Shown: positions 50,045-58,582, numbered from the stretch's first letter. The stretch: DNA of 64,000 nt from Polyangiaceae bacterium (GCA_019637265.1 JAHBVY010000002.1:372001-436000); one strand, 5' to 3'. The notes: generated by a model not told the origin, from the letters alone. Made by a program: numbers and translations.

Positions 50045-50902
50045 ATGGAGATCCACGTCGTCGACGGCACTTACGAGCTGTTTCGCGCTCACTATGGGGC
50101 GCCGGCGCGGGAGGTGTCCGGCCGAGAGGTCGGGGCGGTGACGGGGCTGCTGGCGAGCCTGGCGCGCTGGCTGGCGCTGCCGGAGGTGACCCACGTGGCG
50201 TGCGCCTTCGACCACGTGATCGAGAGCTTCCGCAACGAGCTGTTCGCTGGCTACAAGACGGGGGAGGGGATGGACCCGCTGCTGTGGTCGCAGTTCGAGC
50301 TGGCGGAGGAGGCGACGCGCGCGCTCGGGATCGTGACCTGGCCGATGGTGGAGTTCGAGGCGGACGACGCGCTGGCGACGGCGGCGGCGCGCTACCAGCA
50401 GGCGCCGGGCGTGAGCCGCGTGGTGCTTTGCTCGGTGGATAAAGACCTGGCGCAGTGCGTGGGCCCCAAGGTGGTGCGTTGGGATCGGCGCGAGCGCTGG
50501 CTCGACGAGGCGGGTGTCTTGCGAGAGTTCGGGGTGCTGCCTAGTTCCATCCCGGACTACTTGGCGCTGGTGGGGGACGCGGCGGACGGCATCCCTGGGG
50601 TGCCGCGCTGGGGGAAGAAGTCAGCTCAGGCGCTGCTCGCCGTGTACGGGCACTTGGAGCAGATCCCGGAGCGCGCGGCGGACTGGGAGGTGAAGCCACG
50701 CGGCGCCGAGCGGCTCGCGGAGAGCCTCGCGAGTCATCGGGACGTGGCGCTGCTCTATCGCACCCTGGCCACCTTGCGGTGCGACGTGCCGCTCGCGGAG
50801 GACGTCGCGGACCTCGAGTGGCGCGGGGTGGACGAGCCGGCGCTGCGGCGCTTGAGCGAGGTGATCGGGAGCGATTCGGTGCTGAAGCGGATGACGCGCT
50901 AG
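50045..50902 (+). CDS. 5'-3' exonuclease (PolA N-terminal / FEN-like)
   Basis: 285 residues. The acidic metal-binding positions of the FEN/PIN nuclease family are visible: HVVDGTYELFRAHYG (first Asp), ACAFDHVIESFRNELFAGYKTG (Asp and clamp basic residues), EFEADDALATAAARY (Glu, Asp-Asp), LCSVDKDLAQCV (Asp), and the helix-3-turn motif PDYLALVGDAADGIPGVPRWGKKSA. It matches the free-standing 5'-3' exonuclease form, without a polymerase domain. It likely removes flaps or RNA primers or acts in repair. The start is ATG 50045. It lies in the inverted-repeat block. Confidence 0.9.
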   Translation: MEIHVVDGTYELFRAHYGAPAREVSGREVGAVTGLLASLARWLALPEVTHVACAFDHVIESFRNELFAGYKTGEGMDPLLWSQFELAEEATRALGIVTWPMVEFEADDALATAAARYQQAPGVSRVVLCSVDKDLAQCVGPKVVRWDRRERWLDEAGVLREFGVLPSSIPDYLALVGDAADGIPGVPRWGKKSAQALLAVYGHLEQIPERAADWEVKPRGAERLAESLASHRDVALLYRTLATLRCDVPLAEDVADLEWRGVDEPALRRLSEVIGSDSVLKRMTR

Positions 50903-51045
50903 CCCTGATCGCCACGGCAGCGCCGAGGGGCTGAGCGCTGCGATCACGACGCTTTGGCTCGGTCTTGCTGTGCGGTCGTCGGCGCTCTAGAGCCGCGGTG
51001 AAGTTTTCCTGGCCGCACCCCGGCCCTGCTCCTACGATCTTCGAG

Positions 51046-51894
51046 ATGCGCCGCATCCTTGCTTTGGGCCTCACCTGGTCGACGATGAGCCTCGCGTCGA
51101 TCGCCTCCGCGCAGCAGCCGTACGGCCAACAGCCCTACGGCCAGCAGCCGACCTACGGCCAACCAGGCTACGGCCAGCAGCCGACCTATGGTCAGCAGCC
51201 GACGTACGGTCAGCCCGGGCTGAGCTCGGGGGGGCTGGAGCCGCCGAGCGGCAACCCGGACAGCGCCGCCGCGGCGACGGAGGCCGACCTCCAGAAGAGC
51301 GAGAAGGAGGATACCGGGCGGGGGCTGACGTTCATCTACCTGAACGTGGAGGGCGGCTACACCCACCTCGGGCTGCAGACGTTCAAGGCGAATGATCTGG
51401 TGGACGCGCAGGCAGTCAAGACGACTGACCATGGCTACGTGCTGGGTGTGGGCGCGGGGCTTCGGCTCGTGTTCATCACCATCGGTCCGCGTTTCCGCCT
51501 GGCAAAGTTCAGTGAGTACGACCTGTGGACGCTGAACGGTGAGCTGGGGCTCCACATCCCGCTCGGCAACTTCGAGCCTTACTTCACGCTGGGCGCGGGC
51601 TACGCGTCGATCGGCGGTTTTGACTCAGGTAACCTGACGGCTGGCTACGACCCGAGCGACGTGCAGATCCGCGGCTACAACGTGCGCGCTGGCGCTGGCT
51701 TCGACTTGTTCTTGAGCCCGGCGTTCTCCATCGGGGCGAACCTCACGGGGGAGATGCTCGGGCTCACGCGCCCTGGGGTGAGCCTCCAAGGTGGCGCGGG
51801 GGGCAACTCGGCGCAGGCGTCGGCGATGGCGGCGGACGGCTCGAGCATCGGCGCCGCGGTGTCGCTCACGGGCGTGCTGGGGCTGCATTTCTAA
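51046..51894 (+). CDS. Outer-membrane barrel protein with Q/Y/G-rich repeat region
   Basis: 282 residues from ATG 51046. Sec signal peptide ends at SIASAQ. The mature N-terminus is a run of YGQQP / PTYGQ repeats (about 40 residues) with prion-like composition, then a polar linker and a beta-barrel (FIYLNVEGGYTHLGLQTF; NFEPYFTLGAGYASIGGF; FDLFLSPAFSIGANLTGEM) ending in GLHF, an aromatic-final OMP terminus. The repeat may stick out to the surface and self-associate (inference). The sequence before it (50988-51025) has CTAGAGCC and TTTTCCTGG, weakly like the 47-bp element. Confidence 0.78.
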   Translation: MRRILALGLTWSTMSLASIASAQQPYGQQPYGQQPTYGQPGYGQQPTYGQQPTYGQPGLSSGGLEPPSGNPDSAAAATEADLQKSEKEDTGRGLTFIYLNVEGGYTHLGLQTFKANDLVDAQAVKTTDHGYVLGVGAGLRLVFITIGPRFRLAKFSEYDLWTLNGELGLHIPLGNFEPYFTLGAGYASIGGFDSGNLTAGYDPSDVQIRGYNVRAGAGFDLFLSPAFSIGANLTGEMLGLTRPGVSLQGGAGGNSAQASAMAADGSSIGAAVSLTGVLGLHF

Positions 51895-52038
51895 GACCCT
51901 GGCGCGTTGACTGGCGCGCCATCGGCGAGGCCCGTTGATGCGGGCACCTGACGTTCGAGGTGCGGGTTGGCTGTGCGGCCCGAGCTCAGTGGGTGCACGC
52001 CCCTTGCGTCCGCGTAGCTCCGCGGGCAAGCCGGCGAG

Positions 52039-53166
52039 GTGAACCCCGGCGTCGCGCTCCTGCTGGCCCTGCCTGCGCCGCTCACGCTCTACCTGGTGTG
52101 GCGCCGCGTGAGCCAGGTGCGGCAAGTCTCCGGGCGCGCGGTGATCGGCGTGCTCGTCGCGGGCGCGCTGGCGGGAGTGGCAGCGACGCTGATCACGCGC
52201 TTCATGCTCGAGTGGTTGGGCGTCAGACTGACGATTGAGGGCAGCGCCACCAGCGCGGCGCTCGGGATGTTCTTGCTCGCGGCGCCGCTCGCCGAGGCCG
52301 CGAAGGTGGCGGTGGTGTGGCCGCTGTACTTGAGTGGGCGCGTGGTCGGATCGCGCGCGGGGCTGCTCTACGGCGTCGCGGCGGGCGCTGGTTTTGCGTT
52401 GGCTGCGGCGCCGCTCGGTGCGGCGAGCCTCGATCTACGTGCCCTCAGCGTGGCGATGGTGCTGCTCGGGGTGCCGGTGCAGCTGTTCTCGTCAGGGCTG
52501 TGGGGCTATTGGCTCGGGCGCGGCCCCGGGGGGCGCTGGTTCGGGGTGGCGTGGCTCCTGGCGGTGGTGCTCCACGGCACGTACGCGCTGCTCATCGCCT
52601 CGGGCTCGCCCAAGTTGGTCGCCGCGGCGCTGCCAATGACCCTGACGATGGGCGCGGCGGGCGCGCTGGCGCTGCGCGATCTCACCGGCTCGGACGCGCC
52701 TCGCAGCCAGCTCCTCAGGGTGCTCCCGGAGCCACCGTCACTCAGGGCCATGCGTCAGGCGCTGGGGCGCCGCGATAGGCCGCTGCTCCTCCATTGGATC
52801 GGGATCGGGGGGCTTGTCACGTTGGGGGTGATGCTGGTGAACGTCGCAGTCGCCGTGTGGCTCGGGCACCGCCTGGGCGTCGACTTCACCCTGGCGGAGA
52901 GCGCCGGTAGTGAGGCAGGCGGACCACTCGCATTGCTGGGCTCCGCCATCCTCCTGGCGTTCCCGCTGGGGGGCTTCCTGGTGGCGCGCGCGAGCGGCGC
53001 CGAGAGCGTGCTGGAGCCAGCGCTCGGCGCCTGCATCGCGCTGGTGCTCTTGGCGCTCACCTTGGCGGTGAGCACGCCGCTCGGCGTGCTCATCTCCGTG
53101 GGGCTGGCGCCGGTCGCGTTCCTACTCGCGTGCGTCGGCGCCTGGTTCGGCGTGGGTGGGGAGTGA
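52039..53166 (+). CDS. PrsW-like multi-pass membrane protein, catalytic motif degenerate
   Basis: 375 residues, about 9-10 membrane segments, GTG start. FLLAAPLAEAAKVAVVWPLY corresponds to the PrsW/CAAX-like segment that normally reads EExxK; here the Glu pair is E-A. The GLLYGVAAGAGFALAAAP segment matches the PrsW GxxYGxxxGxGFAxxEN motif but lacks the final Glu-Asn. A His-bearing VVLHGTYALLIA helix is present. PrsW proteins cleave anti-sigma factors within the membrane; this one has probably lost protease activity or changed chemistry. The C-terminal 150 residues are extra membrane helices. The last ten codons lie in the right 60-bp inverted repeat. Confidence 0.65.
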   Translation: MNPGVALLLALPAPLTLYLVWRRVSQVRQVSGRAVIGVLVAGALAGVAATLITRFMLEWLGVRLTIEGSATSAALGMFLLAAPLAEAAKVAVVWPLYLSGRVVGSRAGLLYGVAAGAGFALAAAPLGAASLDLRALSVAMVLLGVPVQLFSSGLWGYWLGRGPGGRWFGVAWLLAVVLHGTYALLIASGSPKLVAAALPMTLTMGAAGALALRDLTGSDAPRSQLLRVLPEPPSLRAMRQALGRRDRPLLLHWIGIGGLVTLGVMLVNVAVAVWLGHRLGVDFTLAESAGSEAGGPLALLGSAILLAFPLGGFLVARASGAESVLEPALGACIALVLLALTLAVSTPLGVLISVGLAPVAFLLACVGAWFGVGGE

Positions 53167-53195
53167 GGCTCAGAACACCTGCGCGGTGCAGGTGT
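53136..53195 (-). repeat. 60-bp perfect inverted repeat, right copy
   Basis: Reverse complement is identical to 47997-48056. It contains the last ten codons and stop of the PrsW-like gene (plus strand) and, on the minus strand, the final TCTAQVF-stop codons of the propeller gene at 45935-48022. The intact propeller gene is at the left copy only, so here that ending is an orphan duplicate. Confidence 0.97.
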
Positions 53196-53533
53196 AGTCA
53201 GATAATCTGCTGAAATCCGTGACGCAGATGTCGGCAGCACGAGCGCCGACCCATTTCAAGGACGCGGAGCACGTGACCGTCAATCGCCGGAGCCGAGGTG
53301 TCGGCAGCACGCCGACCCATTTCAAGGGGAGGAGGGGGTTTGCCTGCACCGCGCCGGGGCGCACCGCGCAACGGCTCGTGCGCCGTAAGTCCCTGAGATC
53401 GCGACGGAAAACAGGTTTGCTGTCCTCCGCCATGGCGCGAGACTCAAGAACGCGAGTCGTGTCGCCGCGCCCAATGCGCCAGTATGCATGGGCACAGGTT
53501 GACCCTGTCGAGCACGCGTGAGAACCTGCCACG
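53167..53533. other. Intergenic region with repeat remnants
   Basis: 367 bp with the end of the right inverted repeat, two direct hairpin repeats (53230-53326) and a G-run motif (53334-53343). An open frame on the minus strand ends in the copied TCTAQVF codons but starts inside the metalloprotease gene and has no recognisable content. No gene is called. Confidence 0.5.
53230..53326. repeat. Two direct copies of a hairpin repeat
   Basis: GTCGGCAGCACG(AGC)GCCGAC followed by CCATTTCAAG occurs at 53230-53260 and 53300-53326. GTCGGC and GCCGAC form a 6-bp perfect stem, with loop AGCAC in the second copy. These REP-like units lie 35 bp from the right inversion repeat and may mark a fragile spot. 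Confidence 0.75.
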
Positions 53534-55279
53534 ATGACCTCAAGGACGTTGCTCTGGTTCGGCTTTGGGCTGGCTTGCTTCGCGTGCGCGGCCGAAACCA
53601 CTGAAAGCTCCCCCAAAGCCAGCTCAGCTGAGGGGCACCACGCTGAGGCGCATCACCACGTGGAGCGCGGCAAGCTCGCCGCTCACGACGAGAAGGAGGA
53701 GCGGGGGAGCTGTGGCTGGGCGAGCAACGCACCGCCGGGCCCGGCGTTCGACTCAGGCGTAGAGCCTCGCATCGATCGAGGCGACCTCATCCTCATGTTG
53801 GAGGACGCTGAGGTCATCACGTCCACCCCCGAGCTCAAGGTGAGCTTCCTACAGCGAGAGAGCCTCGAGCTACATGAGCTGGGCACCTCAGGTTCCGTGA
53901 TCGAGCGCGAGGTTCGGATCCAGCTGGATTCATTCCTGGAGCGCGAAGGCGACATCGCCACGCTGTCGGTGTACCTCGGCGTGGGGAACCTCGCGACTTG
54001 GAGCGACACATTCCAAGTCGCCTATCGGCGGTCCGGCTGGGAGATACTGCCCTACGACCCTAGCGCGACGGTCCGCGTGTCGGCGTTGACCGAAGGCACC
54101 AGCGGCGAGTTCCCTTGGGATCCCGACACACGCGCCTTGGATTTCTCCGGGAGGACGCACGAGGACCTGATCGAGGCAGCCAAGGCCGGCATCACGCTGC
54201 AACCGTCGGAGCCTCGCTCTGAGATGCAAAGCCCGAGGGCGCTCACCACCTTGTGCTTCAAGCAGCACGTTCAACAGGTGGGTGCCGGAGTCGGCGAGGA
54301 CCTCTTCGACTCGGACAGCGCACACCACCGCTCAGCTGGCATGTGGATCGTCGTTGGCAGCGCCTTCAGTGGCATACTCGATGCCAACGGATGCACCCCA
54401 CCGCTGAACATGTCAGCCGGGTTCAAGACCATATCGGCGCTCCCCCTGTACCAGGTCAACGGCCGAACGGTCTTGACCAGGAGTTGGGGTGCATCATCGT
54501 CGCCGTGGCTTTCATTCAATATACTTTTTTATCCGAGTGGAGGAACAGTCGAGTACACCTTCTCGCCAGCGCCCTACTACCCTCACTTCAACACCGGTCT
54601 CTTCGCCATCAGTGGACTACGGCGGTGGCCAGGGAACGATGCTTACCTGTACATGTTCTGGGTAGAATCTGATCACAATCGCTACCGTTCGTGGGATACG
54701 GGGGACCTCGAGATCCGCGACTACGACAACAAGACGATGGTCAACCACGAGCTCGGCCATGCGTTCTTCGACCGCAACACATCAGCCGACTTCATGTCCA
54801 ATGACTTCATTATTGCGGACCCTCCGCCATGCGACAAGGGTGGTAACAAAGGGCATGATATCGATAGCACCGAGCACGCCCAGGCCACGTTCAGCGAGGC
54901 GGCCGCGACATACTACGCCGCCGTCTCATGGAACTTTCGGGATCTCAATGGAGACTGCTGGCTGTATCACCACGACTACACGGGCGGGGTCAACTGTGAT
55001 GGCGGACAGACATTGCTCCCACTGGCCTTCATGGAGAACAAGTGCTCCGTCTGGTCAGGGCGAGGGGTTGAGATCGACTGGCTCAGGGCGCTATGGAATA
55101 TCCGCACCAGCGGGGCCATGCCCGCCGACGACGCCATACTGAGCTGGATTGACGCAGCCCCGTCCGCTTACACGCTGTCGAATACCTACAGCAACCTCGA
55201 CGCGGCAGCCAACCTGGTAGGCGGTTCAATCAACACGAACTGGGACAGCACCAAGATCACGAACGGACTGAACCCATGA
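53534..55279 (+). CDS. Secreted HExxH (gluzincin-like) metalloprotease, probable lipoprotein
   Basis: 581 residues. A hydrophobic signal ending LACFACA gives two possible lipid Cys. A His/Glu-rich stretch follows (GHHAEAHHHVERG), then a beta-rich propeptide-like region to about 380. The zinc motif is VNHELGHAFF (His 405, Glu 406, His 409). FSEAAATYYA, 46 residues after HELGH, offers a third ligand Glu as in gluzincins. Several Cys pairs suggest disulfides. It matches no protease family that I can name. Its stop overlaps the next ATG (ATGATG), so it is coupled to the Cys-rich lipoprotein. AT-rich codons (e.g. around 54520-54540) are more frequent than in neighbouring genes, which hints at transfer. 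Confidence 0.72.
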   Translation: MTSRTLLWFGFGLACFACAAETTESSPKASSAEGHHAEAHHHVERGKLAAHDEKEERGSCGWASNAPPGPAFDSGVEPRIDRGDLILMLEDAEVITSTPELKVSFLQRESLELHELGTSGSVIEREVRIQLDSFLEREGDIATLSVYLGVGNLATWSDTFQVAYRRSGWEILPYDPSATVRVSALTEGTSGEFPWDPDTRALDFSGRTHEDLIEAAKAGITLQPSEPRSEMQSPRALTTLCFKQHVQQVGAGVGEDLFDSDSAHHRSAGMWIVVGSAFSGILDANGCTPPLNMSAGFKTISALPLYQVNGRTVLTRSWGASSSPWLSFNILFYPSGGTVEYTFSPAPYYPHFNTGLFAISGLRRWPGNDAYLYMFWVESDHNRYRSWDTGDLEIRDYDNKTMVNHELGHAFFDRNTSADFMSNDFIIADPPPCDKGGNKGHDIDSTEHAQATFSEAAATYYAAVSWNFRDLNGDCWLYHHDYTGGVNCDGGQTLLPLAFMENKCSVWSGRGVEIDWLRALWNIRTSGAMPADDAILSWIDAAPSAYTLSNTYSNLDAAANLVGGSINTNWDSTKITNGLNP

Positions 55280-55983
55280 TGCGCACGACGATTATCCTAG
55301 GGAAGCGAGCCCGCGTATCTAAGCGATGGTTCCTTGGGCTCGCCTGGCTTGCCCTCGCCTGCGACGGCTCCACAGCGGGTGGCAACGTTGCGCCGGATGC
55401 GGCGTCCGATAGTGCGACTGGACTCCATGACGGTTCAGCAGACGCTTCCGATAGCTCAACAGACGCTCCCGACAGCTCAACCGTTACCTGCGGCGCCATC
55501 GTGATGTATGACCCCGACAACAGGGTCGCCTCTGCCACACCCACCACGCTCGTCGCCTGCTACATGGAAAGCGGGGCCACGACCCGAATCGATCTGAATG
55601 GAAGTCCCATCTCAGATAGGCACGCCGATGACTGCGAGCCAGCGCCAGGAAGGTGCCAACACCGCTGCCGCTCGGACGCTGACTGTGAGGCAGGCGCGCT
55701 CTGCACCGGCGTGGCAAACGTGCACTGGAACGGTGAAATGGCTGTCGGGTGGTCACGACTGGGCAATGAGTGCCTCAAAGCCGAGTGCACTTCCTCCGCC
55801 GACTGCGGGGGCCACGCCTGCGGGGTGAGCCACCACGCGTGCGGCGAGATTGATGGCTATTATTGTCGCTCAGAACAGGACGAGTGCCAATCAGACCTCG
55901 ACTGTGGCGATAACCCCCGGCAGTGGACCTGCCGCCACATGGATGGGCGCTTCCGCTGCGACCGCATCGGTGGGTGTAACTGA
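55276..55983 (+). CDS. Cys-rich lipoprotein, tandem paralogue 1
   Basis: 235 residues. The signal has lipobox WLALAC, then an Asp/Ser/Ala linker (SADASDSSTDAPDSSTVTC). A domain with CGAIVMYDPDNRVASATPTT leads into a Cys-rich half: CQHRCRSDADCEAGALCTG, CTSSADCGGHACGVSHHACG, EQDECQSDLDCGD and a final C. Units of the form C..DxDC.....C are typical of myxobacterial secreted proteins and resemble short disulfide modules. It starts within the metalloprotease stop (ATGA overlap), so it is made together with it. It could be an inhibitor, substrate or surface partner of the protease (inference). Confidence 0.72.
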   Translation: MMRTTIILGKRARVSKRWFLGLAWLALACDGSTAGGNVAPDAASDSATGLHDGSADASDSSTDAPDSSTVTCGAIVMYDPDNRVASATPTTLVACYMESGATTRIDLNGSPISDRHADDCEPAPGRCQHRCRSDADCEAGALCTGVANVHWNGEMAVGWSRLGNECLKAECTSSADCGGHACGVSHHACGEIDGYYCRSEQDECQSDLDCGDNPRQWTCRHMDGRFRCDRIGGCN

Positions 55984-56051
55984 GGACGACGTCCGGGGGC
56001 GTGTTGAGCGGCGCCTCTAGTCCCCGCTCTAGGTCCATGTAGACTGAAGCC

Positions 56052-56765
56052 ATGAAGCACCGAACAGCGATGAACTCCAAACAGTGGCTCCTCGGGCTTG
56101 CCTGGCTTGCCCTCGCCTGCGATGGCTCCACAGCGGGTGGCAACGTTGCGCCGGATGCGGCGTTCGATAGTGCGACTGGACTCCATGACGGCTCGGCGGA
56201 CGCTTCCGACGGCTCGGCGAACGCTTCTGACAGTTCGGCGGACGCGCCTGACGGCTCGACCGTCACCTGTGGCGTCACCGTGATGTACGACCCCAACGAC
56301 GAGTTCGCCTCCGCGACACCCACGACGCTCGTCGCCTGCCACACGGAGAGCGGGGCCGCGGTCCGAATCGACCTGAATGGAAGTCCTATCTCAGATAGGC
56401 CCCCTGAAGACTGCAAGCCAGGGCCTGGGGGCGCCACCTGCGATCATCGCTGTCACTCTGACGCTGACTGTGGGGCAGGTGCGCTCTGCACCGGCGTGGT
56501 TAGCGTACATCGGTACGGTGAGGTGTCGGCAGGGCGGTCGCGCCGAGGCAACGAGTGCCTGAGAGCAGAGTGCACCTCTTCTGCGGACTGCGGGGACCAT
56601 GCCTGCGGGGTGAGCCACCACGCGTGCGGCGAGATCGATGGCTATTATTGCCGCTCAGAACAGGACGAGTGCCAATCAGATCTCGACTGTGGTGATGATC
56701 CACGGAGGAACTGCCGCTACATGGATGGGCGCTTCCGTTGCGACTTGATCCGAGGGTGCAACTGA
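56052..56765 (+). CDS. Cys-rich lipoprotein, tandem paralogue 2
   Basis: 237 residues, highly similar along its full length to the previous gene (WLALACDGSTAGGNVAPDAA and SEQDECQSDLDCGDD shared), with a longer Asp/Ser linker. The same Cys spacing is kept while loops differ (CDHRCHSDADCGAGALCTG). A clear tandem duplication. It has its own short upstream region with CGCTCTAGG (56028-56036), so it may be separately transcribed. Function unknown; probably tethered at the cell surface. Confidence 0.72.
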   Translation: MKHRTAMNSKQWLLGLAWLALACDGSTAGGNVAPDAAFDSATGLHDGSADASDGSANASDSSADAPDGSTVTCGVTVMYDPNDEFASATPTTLVACHTESGAAVRIDLNGSPISDRPPEDCKPGPGGATCDHRCHSDADCGAGALCTGVVSVHRYGEVSAGRSRRGNECLRAECTSSADCGDHACGVSHHACGEIDGYYCRSEQDECQSDLDCGDDPRRNCRYMDGRFRCDLIRGCN

Positions 56766-56817
56766 GGCGTCCGGGCGCGCTGAGCGGCGACGCAACGTCC
56801 GTCGTTAGGGCTACCAA

Positions 56818-57327
56818 TCAAGTCACGCGGGCGCGACGCTTGCGGAGGCGAAGCAACGTCAGCGCCACGCAAGCGGCGGCGCCGAGCGCGAGCGCATCGG
56901 GTGAGCTTGACGGGCGCCGCGGCGCGACGGTCGCGCCGCAGCCGTACGTGGGGCCACACACGCTGCCACCCGCGTTCGGGTCGAGCCCCTCGCGCAGCGC
57001 GGCGACGTCGGTGACGCCGTCACCGTCGGAGTCGACGCCCGCTTGCTCCAGGCGGTCGAGCGCCTCCCGCAGCATCCCTGGCTTCTTCGCCTCCAAGAGG
57101 CCGATCTCCATCATCGCCTCGCCGAAGGCGCGCCCGCCGTCCTCCACGTACACCGTGCCGAGGCCGCCATTTTGGTCAGCGTGACAGATGGTGCACGGCG
57201 GCGGGCAGCTCATCCCCAACGCCTCCTGGAGCGCGCCGGGGTAGCTGGCGCTCGCCGCCGCGAGGCTCGTGAACGTCAACGCCAAGAGCCCGCTCATCGC
57301 TCCCAGCCAGCTGCTCAGTGCTCTCAT
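56818..57327 (-). CDS. Mono-heme c-type protein with MYXO-CTERM-like tail
   Basis: 169 residues. Sec signal (LLALTFTSLAAASA). CPPPCTICHADQNGG has a CxxCH heme motif. LDRLEQAGVDSDGDGVTDVAALREG is an EF/TSP3-like Ca loop. The tail GCGATVAPRRPSSS is followed by a hydrophobic helix and RLRKRR, as in MYXO-CTERM sorting signals that anchor surface proteins. It is therefore likely a cell-surface cytochrome. It starts 7 bp after the stop of the heme-barrel gene on the same strand. Confidence 0.78.
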   Translation of the reverse strand: MRALSSWLGAMSGLLALTFTSLAAASASYPGALQEALGMSCPPPCTICHADQNGGLGTVYVEDGGRAFGEAMMEIGLLEAKKPGMLREALDRLEQAGVDSDGDGVTDVAALREGLDPNAGGSVCGPTYGCGATVAPRRPSSSPDALALGAAACVALTLLRLRKRRARVT

Positions 57328-57334
57328 GGTGACC

Positions 57335-58582
57335 TCACAGGTAAGCGTGGAGCTGCGTCAAGATCTGCGCCTCGGCGCCCTGTCGCAGCAGGCCGTCCAC
57401 CCGCATATCCAGGTGGGGAAGGAAGTGCCAGATGACCGAGAGCCAGCCGCCCAAGCTCGCGTCTCGCCCCTCATCCCCGCTGCTGAGAAGCTCGCCGGTG
57501 GCGCCCAAGTGCAGCCCCTGGATGAGCTCGTAGTCCGCCTGGATGAAGCCGGTGTAGCCCAGATCCCGACGGCTCCGGTGCAGCAGATCCAGCTCGGCCA
57601 AGAGCACCAGCTCCCGGGTGACCCCAGCGCGCGCGAACACTCCGTGCGCGCCGCGCGTGGTCTCCTCCGCGACGTTCGTCAGCCTATCTGCCTTGGCGTG
57701 GGTGACGAGGCTGCTCACGCCCAGCGCCAGCTTCGGCGTCGCGAAATACTCCGCGAAGCCGGAGTAGCCGCGCTCCCGGAAGTCGTCGGGGTTGACCTGG
57801 TAGTTACCGGCGATGGCCATCAGCTCACCGCGCAGCGCTCCCGTCGTGAAGGCGACGGCGAGGCCATGCTGCTGGTCAGATTCACGATCTGTCTGCGTCG
57901 CCTCGCGCGTCCACAGCACGTGCTCCGGCACCCGCACGCCGAACGGCAGGTTCAGGCGCCCGGCGCGGATCAGCACCCCGGGGCTGACGTCGTAGCCGAG
58001 GTAATGGGTGCGGGAGATGAGGTTCATCTCCTCGCCCTGGTTCGTCGTCACCTGCGCGGCGCGGATGTGCGGTGAGCCCGCCTTCGCGCGCGCCACACCC
58101 AGGCTACCCCCAGCGCGCAGCGCGCCGACCTTCAGCTCACCGTAAGCATCCAGCTGCATCGGGAAGGCGGAGAAGTCACGGGTGGCTGGCTCCGTGACGG
58201 AGAGCACCCGGAGGCTGCCCCCCAACAGCAGCCGCGAGCCACCGCCGAGCACCGGATCATCCGGCGCGATGAGCCCCCACAAGAACCCGGCGCTCCGCGG
58301 GGTGCCCTCCTTCGGCTCGCCGTACTGCATGTCGAGCAGGCGCGCGCTCTCCATCCGCCCGCGCAGCGTGAGCGTCTCCCCGCCCGAAGGATCCGCGTGG
58401 CAATTCGAGCAGTTACCCTGACCATGCCGGATCATCCAGCTGTAAGCCTGGGCGTCCGCCGCGCTGACGAGGACGAACAGCGCGCTGCCGAGCGCCGCGA
58501 ACAGCGGCCACAGCGCGCGCAGCCGGGCGCGCGGGCGCTCGTTGAACGAGCGAGCGCGAGGCGATCGAGCGACGCAGTCCAT
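57335..58582 (-). CDS. Outer-membrane barrel fused to an N-terminal c-type heme motif
   Basis: 415 residues. A long basic n-region precedes the signal (LFVLVSAADAQA). RHGQGNCSNCHADPSGG has a CxxCH heme site about 60 residues in. The remaining 330 residues alternate in beta-strand fashion (RLLLGGSLRVLSVTEP; LGYDVSPGVLIRAGRLNLPFG; LVLLAELDLLHRSRR; LHLGATGELLSSGD) as in 14-16-strand porins, ending LTQLHAYL. A heme carried at the mouth of a barrel suggests electron transfer through the outer membrane, with the next gene's surface heme as a partner (inference). Operon of two genes, 7-bp gap. Confidence 0.75.
   Translation of the reverse strand: MDCVARSPRARSFNERPRARLRALWPLFAALGSALFVLVSAADAQAYSWMIRHGQGNCSNCHADPSGGETLTLRGRMESARLLDMQYGEPKEGTPRSAGFLWGLIAPDDPVLGGGSRLLLGGSLRVLSVTEPATRDFSAFPMQLDAYGELKVGALRAGGSLGVARAKAGSPHIRAAQVTTNQGEEMNLISRTHYLGYDVSPGVLIRAGRLNLPFGVRVPEHVLWTREATQTDRESDQQHGLAVAFTTGALRGELMAIAGNYQVNPDDFRERGYSGFAEYFATPKLALGVSSLVTHAKADRLTNVAEETTRGAHGVFARAGVTRELVLLAELDLLHRSRRDLGYTGFIQADYELIQGLHLGATGELLSSGDEGRDASLGGWLSVIWHFLPHLDMRVDGLLRQGAEAQILTQLHAYL

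Noticed and set aside
53170..53616. Minus-strand frame ending in TCTAQVF
   Set aside because: The shared ending is a by-product of the 60-bp inverted repeat; the rest has no recognisable content and starts within another gene.
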